A DNA stretch of 64,000 bases from JAQUCI01 sp964553255 (GTDB taxonomy: Bacteria > Bacillota_I > Bacilli_A > Erysipelotrichales > Erysipelotrichaceae), in assembly GCA_964553255.1 (NCBI GenBank), contig CAZKJS010000004.1, forward strand, positions 5,266 through 69,265, written 5' to 3'. Positions 23,682-31,102 of the stretch are shown piece after piece. The position numbers and the translations under genes were made by a program. How positions within the stretch are numbered: the first letter of the stretch is position 1; each line of letters opens with the position of its first letter. The notes under the pieces are model-generated. The model did not search any database. It saw only the letters and a list, made by a program, of their open reading frames with translations, and was not told the origin of the DNA.

Positions 23682-24587
23682 TTAATAGTCTTCATTTATG
23701 AATAATGGTTTTTGTGCTTGATCAAAGACATCATCGATCATAGTTATCTTAGTGTTAAAAAGACGTTCAAACAGCGGTTTATCATTTAATCTGACACTGA
23801 TATTTTCCATGATCTCATACTGCGCAGAAGGAATGATACGATTAACATTTATGCCATTTGGTAAAGTAAAATCTACTAGTGGCGATAAATGTAAAACGTG
23901 ATTAAGAAGCTTGATAAAAGCTACTGAGTTAAGATAGATCAACTCTTTAACTACAATCTTATTACTTAAACGCTCATAAATCATATAACCAGTAATCTTA
24001 CCATCATCATCCTGATAAGCTACTAATTTATACTCCAAGACATTAATAAGTTGTTTCTTAGTTGTATAGTAATCTTTATCCCGATGATAATAACCATCGA
24101 AGTAACTTGTGAATTGTTGATAGAGTTGTTTTAGTTGCTGAACATTAACCTCGTTTGTTATACCAATATCAGAATATATAGGTATGTGTTCTCGTGTAAA
24201 CGAGTAATGGCGTTGACGATAGATTGGCTTAAAACCATAGTTAATATAGTTTCCAATATCCTTGGTAAATATCATGGTTAATAGATCGTTATAACTCATC
24301 TCTTCCATCACTTCATCTAACATGATACGTCCTAAGCCATCAGTCTTTGCATCGTTACTGATGTAAAGATTACTTAAGAAACTGACGTTAATCTTCTTGT
24401 CTGCTATCATTACTGGATGGCGATTAACAGTTACTGTAGCTAAGATCTGTTGTTCATTTTTTATCACATAGGTATTAAAAGGTTTAAACACGTGTTCAAA
24501 AAAGAAGGAAACATACTTTGGTTCATAAAAACCACTATATATCCTAGTTAATTGTTCAATGTCACTTGTTTGTGCCTTTTTGATCAT
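23682..24587 (-). CDS. GNAT acetyltransferase with C-terminal extension (Eis-like)
   Basis: About 301 residues. The N-terminal ~150 residues form a GNAT fold, with the acetyl-CoA loop in the TDGLGRIMLDEVM region; a second GNAT-like part and a C-terminal domain follow, a layout seen in Eis-like acetyltransferases. The acceptor is unknown. It starts next to the stop of the DUF2156 gene (24589), so the two are cotranscribed. Confidence 0.72.
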   Translation of the reverse strand: MIKKAQTSDIEQLTRIYSGFYEPKYVSFFFEHVFKPFNTYVIKNEQQILATVTVNRHPVMIADKKINVSFLSNLYISNDAKTDGLGRIMLDEVMEEMSYNDLLTMIFTKDIGNYINYGFKPIYRQRHYSFTREHIPIYSDIGITNEVNVQQLKQLYQQFTSYFDGYYHRDKDYYTTKKQLINVLEYKLVAYQDDDGKITGYMIYERLSNKIVVKELIYLNSVAFIKLLNHVLHLSPLVDFTLPNGINVNRIIPSAQYEIMENISVRLNDKPLFERLFNTKITMIDDVFDQAQKPLFINEDY

Positions 24588-24588
24588 A

Positions 24589-25479
24589 TTAAGATCCTTT
24601 CGTGATAAATTTCTTAATCATAAAAGTTGGATTATATGCCATCTTTGCTTGGCGTAAATTAGCCTTACCCATGTCATCTTCACGATTCAAATATTTTTTA
24701 TCAAGCATATTTACGTTGAGATACTCTTTTAAGATTGCTTGATAAAGTCCTCTTATTTCTTCATCAGCTTTTTCGACATTGATTTGTCCCATATTTGCTG
24801 ATAATTCACTTCCAATTATAAACGCTCGTACACAACCATCAATTTTTATCAAACCGCCACTGATATTAAATTTATCCCAATGATCAAAGATTCTTTCAAT
24901 GCCAACGTTTTCATTGATCAAAAATTCATCACACTCATTATCACGCCAATCATCAAGAAAATCACGACACTCTTCTATATTGGTTTGGTTAAGAGACTCA
25001 TATGTGAATCGTCCTTCATATGTCTTAAAGAAGTAATTCAAATTATTACGTTTCTTTTGTAGTTTCTTGCCACTAAATGTTCTTAACTTTTCTGTTGGAT
25101 AAATGTAATCATTAATATCCGTATACTCAACAAATGGTAAATCCTTACCACACGCTTTTAAATAATCTACTTCATTTTGAGTAAAGCAATTTAGGACAAC
25201 CGGTTTTTCTAACTTTGCAAATATAGCTTCAATTCTATCAATCGCTTTTATAAAATGCGCTTTAGAACATAAGGGCATGTAAGCAAAAGTAATATCTTTA
25301 AAAATACAGATAATGATCATCATATCATCATCATGCCATTGATATAGTTTAAAGAGATCAAGCCATATCATCATATTAACGACATTATGGTTGCTCTCTT
25401 CATAGTTTGCCAATTTTAAATAATGTTCAATTAAGCTTATATCATCAATCGTTACCGGCTTTAGACAGTCAGTTTCCAT
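24589..25479 (-). CDS. DUF2156 (lysylphosphatidylglycerol synthase C-terminal-like) protein
   Basis: About 296 residues, no membrane helices. It resembles the tandem GNAT-like domain of MprF that transfers aminoacyl groups to lipid: FSGKKLQKKRNNLNYF, IGSELSANMGQINVEKADEEIRGLYQA and LNREDDMGKANLRQAKMAYNP are typical of DUF2156. Stand-alone copies are common in Bacillota and have no firmly known substrate. It precedes the GNAT gene and follows a small membrane protein. Confidence 0.8.
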   Translation of the reverse strand: METDCLKPVTIDDISLIEHYLKLANYEESNHNVVNMMIWLDLFKLYQWHDDDMMIIICIFKDITFAYMPLCSKAHFIKAIDRIEAIFAKLEKPVVLNCFTQNEVDYLKACGKDLPFVEYTDINDYIYPTEKLRTFSGKKLQKKRNNLNYFFKTYEGRFTYESLNQTNIEECRDFLDDWRDNECDEFLINENVGIERIFDHWDKFNISGGLIKIDGCVRAFIIGSELSANMGQINVEKADEEIRGLYQAILKEYLNVNMLDKKYLNREDDMGKANLRQAKMAYNPTFMIKKFITKGS

Positions 25480-25481
25480 AT

Positions 25482-25745
25482 TTATTTATCGGCTTCCCTT
25501 TCTGTGTATTCAACATCGATCACATCGTTATTGGTACTTTGTTGATAACTACGATTGATCCAATCTTCGTTTACTTGTTTTTGTTGTTCAGTTCTTTGAT
25601 AGTCTTCAGCTGCTTTTTTAGCCGTCAACATCGTGAAAAGATAACGTCCTAACATATAAACGCCGAAGAAAACAATCAACGGCCAAGCCGCTTGTAGTAC
25701 CACTAGAACAATTAAGAATATTAATAATCCTGAAAATCCACGCAT
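25482..25745 (-). CDS. Small membrane protein of unknown function
   Basis: About 87 residues: two close hydrophobic stretches near the N-terminus (FSGLLIFLIVLVVLQAAWP and the following VFFGVYMLGRYLF) and a charged Gln-rich cytoplasmic tail. Family not recognised. ATG 25745 follows GAGGTGAT; an in-frame ATG at 25763 contains this ribosome site and is less likely. Confidence 0.6.
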   Translation of the reverse strand: MRGFSGLLIFLIVLVVLQAAWPLIVFFGVYMLGRYLFTMLTAKKAAEDYQRTEQQKQVNEDWINRSYQQSTNNDVIDVEYTEREADK

Positions 25746-25797
25746 TTTTATCACCTCTAACATTATAACTTTATTATTTAGAATTTGCGATGCTAAT

Positions 25798-26733
25798 TTA
25801 TTTGCTCAACTTTCTTGCTAATTCTGATATTTTTGCCAAGCGATGTTTCATCCCTGACTTGCTTATCATATTATGCGTTCTTTTAGCGTATTCATCGCAC
25901 AATTCATTTAAACTTGCTTCTGGCATATCCTTACGTAAGGATATCACTTCTTGTAGTCTATGATCTAAGTATTGCACTTTTTGATTGTTCTCTAATATCT
26001 TTATATCATCTAACTGTTTTTGTCCTGCTTCAAGTGATCTTACTTCATTTGCTAATTCACAGTTATCTAATCTAGTTAAACTGTTACGAAAATCACGTTG
26101 AATCCTTAAATCTTCAAATGCCATTACCGAATTATGAGCGCCAGTACAACGCATAAAATCAGATATTTTTTCACTAGCTTTTAAATAAACGACATGTTGA
26201 TTTCTTCTTTGAATATACTTTGCTGGTAAATCAAAACGTTTCATTAATTTTTGAATGAATATAGCATGTTTTTCTGCAAGTGTAGCAATTTCAAGATGAT
26301 AGTTACTATTTGTAGGCGAGTTTACACTACCACTTGCCATAAATGCTCCTGCCAAATATGCTCTAGCACAACATTCTTTCTTAACGATCAAGTGACCTGG
26401 ATGATCTTTAAATTTACCATCTTGTAACAAATCAATATCAGAAAGAATAGTTTGGCTTAGATCATCGATCTTGATCACATAAATGTTGTTTTTCTTTAAC
26501 TTCATTTTTTTGATCACTGATAGTTCCATCTCAGCCTTATAACGATCCTTAATCAGCACCCATATTCTTTTGGCTGTTGTAGCATTTTCCGTTTTAATCG
26601 TTAAATGCATACCTCTATTATTAATAACAATCGTAGAACATAACTGGATTAAAGCTGCTAATTGAGCATTTGCACAACAAGGTTTTAAGATGTTTTGTCC
26701 AATCTCACTTTTTACTTCCGTTGTAAATGACAT
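25798..26733 (-). CDS. whiA: Sporulation/division regulator WhiA
   Basis: About 311 residues, normal length. N-terminal LAGLIDADG-like region (CCARAYLAGAFMASGSV followed by HLEIATL) and a C-terminal helix-turn-helix (LRKDMPEASLNELCDEYA, MSKSGMKHRL). WhiA affects cell division and chromosome segregation in Bacillota. TAATG overlap with yvcK shows translational coupling, the usual neighbour. Confidence 0.95.
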   Translation of the reverse strand: MSFTTEVKSEIGQNILKPCCANAQLAALIQLCSTIVINNRGMHLTIKTENATTAKRIWVLIKDRYKAEMELSVIKKMKLKKNNIYVIKIDDLSQTILSDIDLLQDGKFKDHPGHLIVKKECCARAYLAGAFMASGSVNSPTNSNYHLEIATLAEKHAIFIQKLMKRFDLPAKYIQRRNQHVVYLKASEKISDFMRCTGAHNSVMAFEDLRIQRDFRNSLTRLDNCELANEVRSLEAGQKQLDDIKILENNQKVQYLDHRLQEVISLRKDMPEASLNELCDEYAKRTHNMISKSGMKHRLAKISELARKLSK

Positions 26734-27683
26734 TATTTACTACCATATCTTGATAAAACATCAATAAATACATCTCTGATTCGTTGTGAATCATGTCTTA
26801 TCAATTCATTTTTAAATGATAACATTTCATATTCTTCAACAAGATAACGATGTTGTTTATGTCTAATTAAAACAGGAAAAGCTTGTTGTAAGATGTATCG
26901 TTCTAAGTTATGTACTGGAAGTTCATCATTAGCGTAGATTACTAAATCAATCTCATCTTGCAAGTGTTTCTCAATTGCCATAACATGATCTTCCATATAG
27001 TAGTTATCAGTTTCACCATGTTGTGTCATCGCATTACATAGATATATCTTAGTAGCTTTACATGCCTTTAAAGCGTCCCGTAGTTCGTTTATAGCGATAT
27101 TTGGCAGAATGCTTGTATATAAGCTACCAATACCAAATATGATGATATCAGCCTCTGTTATAGCTCTAAGAGCCTCTTTAGTAGCTTTAACTTCATCTTG
27201 ATAAAAGACTTCACTTATTTGGTTAGAATGTTTTGGAATGTTAGACTCACCCTTAACCAAAGTGCCGTCACACAAACGAGCATACAAAGTGATAATTTGA
27301 TCGGAAGCCGGAATGATCTCACCTTTAATTTTTAATACTTTACTTAAATCAGCAATTGCTTGCATAAAGCTACCAGATGATTGTGTTAAAGCTGTTAACA
27401 TTAAGTTTCCTAAATTATGACCAGCCATTTCATTATCTATATCACCCTCAAAACGATAATCCATAAGTTGAGTCAATAACGGTTCACTTTCACTAAGAGC
27501 TATCAGAACATTTCGAATATCACCCATTGCTGGCATTTGAAAAAAGCGACGTAAACGCCCAGTGCTACCACCATCATCAGCAACCGTCACTATTGTCGAT
27601 AGTTGAATATCCTCAATTTGTTTTAATCCTCTTAAAATAACCGCCTGACCAGTTCCACCACCAATAACTACTACTTTTTTCAT
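26733..27683 (-). CDS. yvcK: YvcK/CofD-like gluconeogenesis factor
   Basis: About 316 residues. N-terminal GGGTGQAVILRGLK and VADDGGSTGRLR are the family signatures; GHNLGNLMLTAL follows. YvcK binds UDP-GlcNAc and is needed for growth on gluconeogenic carbon and normal cell shape. It is coupled to whiA as in Bacillus, but the usual preceding gene rapZ (yvcJ) is missing; trxB lies upstream instead. Confidence 0.94.
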   Translation of the reverse strand: MKKVVVIGGGTGQAVILRGLKQIEDIQLSTIVTVADDGGSTGRLRRFFQMPAMGDIRNVLIALSESEPLLTQLMDYRFEGDIDNEMAGHNLGNLMLTALTQSSGSFMQAIADLSKVLKIKGEIIPASDQIITLYARLCDGTLVKGESNIPKHSNQISEVFYQDEVKATKEALRAITEADIIIFGIGSLYTSILPNIAINELRDALKACKATKIYLCNAMTQHGETDNYYMEDHVMAIEKHLQDEIDLVIYANDELPVHNLERYILQQAFPVLIRHKQHRYLVEEYEMLSFKNELIRHDSQRIRDVFIDVLSRYGSK

Positions 27684-27742
27684 ATTCTCAACTCCATTTA
27701 TAATTTTACCACGCTACCGGGTGTTTCACAATTACTATAATC

Positions 27743-27777
27743 AAAAAAGACCCCAATCCTATACGGATCAGGGTTTT
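27743..27777 (-). terminator. Terminator after trxB
   Basis: On the minus strand a CCCTGATCC / GGATTGGGG stem (G-T pair and one bulge) with a 5-base loop is followed by TCTTTTTTG. Confidence 0.75.
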
Positions 27778-27778
27778 A

Positions 27779-28702
27779 TTATTTATCCTTTAAGTAGTGA
27801 AAGACAGCTTGTGCCGCTATGGCACCATCAGATGTTGCTGTAACAACTTGACGAAGATACTTTGCGTTAACATCACCCGCTCCAAAGATTCCCGGAACTG
27901 ATGTACGCATTTTATCATCAGTCAAGATATAACCATCTTTGTCAGTAATCCCTAAATGCTTAACCATTGCGGTATTTGGATCAGCACCAATATATGGAAA
28001 AATGCCATCTGTTTTTAATACCGTTTGCTTTTTGGTCTTAACATTTTCAATAACAAGCTCAGCAACCCGACCTTCACCTTCAACAATTGCCACTGGTACG
28101 TGTTCTCTTATTATTTCAATCTTAGACTCTGCCATTACATGTTTTTGAACCAGTTCATCAGCTCTAAATACATCTCTTCTAATGACTAGATAAATCTTCT
28201 TCACAAATGTAGTTAAATATAGTGATTCTTCAAGCGCTGAATTACCACCGCCAATAACCGTGACAACTTTATCTCTAAAGAATGCTCCATCACATACCGC
28301 ACAATAAGAAACACCTTTGCCTGTCAATCTTTCTTCGTTAGGTATGTTTAATAACCTTTCTTTAGTACCAGTCGCGATAATAACCGCATCACTTTTAAGT
28401 TCACTACCATCAGCACATTTAACAACAACACCAGCATCAACTTTATCAACCATAACAACTTCTTTAAAGTCAGCTTCCGCTCCAAAATGAGTAGAATGCT
28501 CAAACATTTTCAATGCTAAATCTACTCCGTTGATATCTGTAATCCCTGGCCAATTACTAATTTCAGCTGTTTTGATGAGTTTTCCACCAGGCGCTGATCC
28601 TTCAATCATAAGCGTCTTGATACCTGCGCGACTTGCATAAACCGCCGCTGTCATCCCCGCTGGTCCACCACCAATAATGATTAATTCATATCTTTTGTCC
28701 AT
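27779..28702 (-). CDS. trxB: Thioredoxin reductase
   Basis: About 307 residues. FAD-binding GGGPAGMTAAVYASRAG, redox pair CAVC in SYCAVCDGAFF, NADPH-binding GGGNSALEE and C-terminal FGAGDVNAKYLRQ. It reduces thioredoxin with NADPH and probably supports the Gpx and ArsC-like proteins of this window. Its first 22 bases overlap the lgt-ppaX gene. Confidence 0.95.
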   Translation of the reverse strand: MDKRYELIIIGGGPAGMTAAVYASRAGIKTLMIEGSAPGGKLIKTAEISNWPGITDINGVDLALKMFEHSTHFGAEADFKEVVMVDKVDAGVVVKCADGSELKSDAVIIATGTKERLLNIPNEERLTGKGVSYCAVCDGAFFRDKVVTVIGGGNSALEESLYLTTFVKKIYLVIRRDVFRADELVQKHVMAESKIEIIREHVPVAIVEGEGRVAELVIENVKTKKQTVLKTDGIFPYIGADPNTAMVKHLGITDKDGYILTDDKMRTSVPGIFGAGDVNAKYLRQVVTATSDGAIAAQAVFHYLKDK

Positions 28703-30132
28703 GATATATCTTCCTTTAATATTTCTTGTATTTCAAGTAAGTTGTTAACTATACGATTAGGTTCAGCTTTCGTCATACTTTGTCTTCTAGTATCGTTTTC
28801 ATTAAAGCCAATCGTAAATACACCAGCATTTTTCCCCGCCATGATGTCATTGTAGTTATCGCCAACATAAATACAATTATCAAAATTACCACCTAGTTCA
28901 ATACAAGCCTTTTTTATACCCTCAGGATCAGGTTTGGGATCTATTACTTCATTTAAGCCAATAACAACATCAATATACGATTTAAGGTTGGTTACCTCTA
29001 ATCCCAAATCAATTCCCTCTGCCAATTTGTTTGAAACGATACCTATCTTGTATCCTTTACTCTTTAGTTCGCTTAACAGTTCTTGCGCTCCATCTATTGG
29101 TTTAACATGATCTTGATGTAGATTGAAGTTTATCTGTTTATATTCGTTGATCAGATCATCAATATCCGCTTCAAACCCAAACCTTTCAAACGATTCCTTT
29201 AAAGTGGGGCCCAACAATGCGTTTTGATCTTCTAAAGTAAGTTCATAATTTGGTAAGTATTTAGCAAACATTTGTTTATAACTCATAATGATAATCGCTT
29301 CGGTGTCCGCAAGAGTACCATCAAAATCAAATAGTATGACTGGTTTAACATTGAATAAACGACGATAAACACCAAAGGTTCCTAATACGCCAACCAAGAT
29401 AAAGATAATTGATGTAATCTGCGCCATCTTGAAATTAAACAACATTAAACTATCCGACCTGAATTCTTCAACGATCAAGCGAACTAAACCATACCACATC
29501 AAATAAGCATATACTAAATCGCCTCTTTTTAACTTTGAAACTTTCTTGTAAATAAACACAATGATGATAAATCCAATAAGATTACCAACGCTTTCATATA
29601 AGAAAGTAGGCTCTTGATAACTGCCACTTATAAACATTACTTCCTTGAAGAATGAAGGCCACTTGTCATAAAACGATTCACTAACAATGCGACCAAAAGC
29701 TTCTTGATTAAAAAAGTTGCCCCATCTTCCAATAGCTTGCGCTACTAACATGCTGGGAAAGATCATATCACATAAACGTAGACAACTAATATGTTTACGT
29801 TTGCAATAAACTAACGCAAAAAGCACTCCACCAACGATGGCGCCCTGAATCGCAAGACCACCTTCCCATGTTTGAATGATCTTAAGAGGATTGGCTAAAT
29901 AATATGCTAGATCAAAAAAAGCCACAAACCATAACCTGGCTCCAACTACAGCTGAAATTGTACATCCAATAAATAGATCATCAGCTATTTCTGGTCCGTA
30001 TCCAGCTTTTTTAAAGTTGTTTGCACTATACCAATAAATAAATAATCCACCGATAATGATCAATATCGGATACCATCTTAATGCAATCGGTCCAATTGCG
30101 ATTATCGTTTGTAAATCTGGAAATAATTTCAT
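28681..30132 (-). CDS. lgt: Fusion of prolipoprotein diacylglyceryl transferase and PpaX-like phosphatase
   Basis: About 483 residues. Residues 1-~262 are Lgt: seven membrane helices with the signature GRWGNFFNQEAFG and a conserved Arg in the GLVRLIVEEFR segment. Residues ~267-475 are a HAD hydrolase with ILFDFDGTLADTE, IVSNK and YVGDNYNDIMAGKNAG, the PpaX/phosphoglycolate phosphatase type. In Bacillus subtilis hprK, lgt and ppaX are separate genes in one cluster; here lgt and ppaX form one open frame. Lgt lipidates lipoproteins at the membrane; PpaX removes pyrophosphate produced by HprK. The short join VYRRLFNVKP has no stop, so this is a true fusion in the sequence as given. Confidence 0.92.
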   Translation of the reverse strand: MKLFPDLQTIIAIGPIALRWYPILIIIGGLFIYWYSANNFKKAGYGPEIADDLFIGCTISAVVGARLWFVAFFDLAYYLANPLKIIQTWEGGLAIQGAIVGGVLFALVYCKRKHISCLRLCDMIFPSMLVAQAIGRWGNFFNQEAFGRIVSESFYDKWPSFFKEVMFISGSYQEPTFLYESVGNLIGFIIIVFIYKKVSKLKRGDLVYAYLMWYGLVRLIVEEFRSDSLMLFNFKMAQITSIIFILVGVLGTFGVYRRLFNVKPVILFDFDGTLADTEAIIIMSYKQMFAKYLPNYELTLEDQNALLGPTLKESFERFGFEADIDDLINEYKQINFNLHQDHVKPIDGAQELLSELKSKGYKIGIVSNKLAEGIDLGLEVTNLKSYIDVVIGLNEVIDPKPDPEGIKKACIELGGNFDNCIYVGDNYNDIMAGKNAGVFTIGFNENDTRRQSMTKAEPNRIVNNLLEIQEILKEDISWTKDMN

Positions 30133-30148
30133 TGTTTACCTACACTTC

Positions 30149-31093
30149 CTATTTAATCCCGTTTTTTTCATTAATATCAACAATGTGTTGAAACACCATG
30201 TTCTCAAAGTCTTGTGAACTGTTGATTCCCATTTGTTTAAGCGTAAAATTAGTAACTGCCGACTCAACTAAAACTGACATATTACGTCCTTCTTTTACTG
30301 GCAATGTTAATTTAGGTATTTGTACACTCATGATATCTTCAAATGTTTCCTCATTACCAACACGTTCATATGCCTTAAGTTTGTCAAAGTGCTCAAGGTG
30401 GATAATAAACTCGATATGAATATCATTTAAAAATGCTCGAGCTCCAAACATCTTTACAACATCAATAATACCAATGCCTCGTATTTCTAGATATCCTTTT
30501 AATAATTGTGGTGCTTTACCAACAATCTTATTATGCATATGATATGCATCAACACGATCATCCGCAACTAATACATGTCCTCTATTGATAAGATCTAACG
30601 CTAATTCACTTTTACCAACACCACTTTCACCAGTCACAAGTACACCTTTACCAAATATACTCAATAATACCCCATGAATATTACTGAAATCAGCCAGTTT
30701 ATCATCTAAGAAACTAACAACATTAACCATTACACGATTAGTTGGTAACTCTGATGAGAAAATCGGAAAGTTTTTACGTTTAGCTATATCTTCTAATACT
30801 GGATGAAGGGTTTCGCTATGCGTTATGATGATGCAAGGAACGATATCGTTAGTAATAAAATTAAATCTTTGATAGAGCGTCTTTTCATCTTGCGTCCTAA
30901 TATACGCAGCTTCTTTTTGACCAAGCAAAGTTATACGATTAAAATCACTCTTTTCTTCAAAACCAGCAAGTTCTAAACCCGGACGATTGGTATCTGGCAC
31001 AACAATCACTCGTTGAAGTGATTTTTCATCTCCTGTTAATTGTTTAAAATTGAAGAACTCATTAAACTCTTTGATCGTTATTTGGTTTTTCAT
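30149..31093 (-). CDS. hprK: HPr kinase/phosphorylase
   Basis: About 314 residues. Walker A is GESGVGKSELALDLI and the family signature is EIRGIGIIDVVKMFG. It phosphorylates Ser46 of HPr and removes the phosphate by phosphorolysis, releasing pyrophosphate, thereby controlling sugar uptake and catabolite repression. It lies between uvrA and lgt-ppaX in a tight operon, the Bacillota arrangement. Confidence 0.96.
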   Translation of the reverse strand: MKNQITIKEFNEFFNFKQLTGDEKSLQRVIVVPDTNRPGLELAGFEEKSDFNRITLLGQKEAAYIRTQDEKTLYQRFNFITNDIVPCIIITHSETLHPVLEDIAKRKNFPIFSSELPTNRVMVNVVSFLDDKLADFSNIHGVLLSIFGKGVLVTGESGVGKSELALDLINRGHVLVADDRVDAYHMHNKIVGKAPQLLKGYLEIRGIGIIDVVKMFGARAFLNDIHIEFIIHLEHFDKLKAYERVGNEETFEDIMSVQIPKLTLPVKEGRNMSVLVESAVTNFTLKQMGINSSQDFENMVFQHIVDINEKNGIK

Positions 31094-31102
31094 ATTGCCC
31101 TC

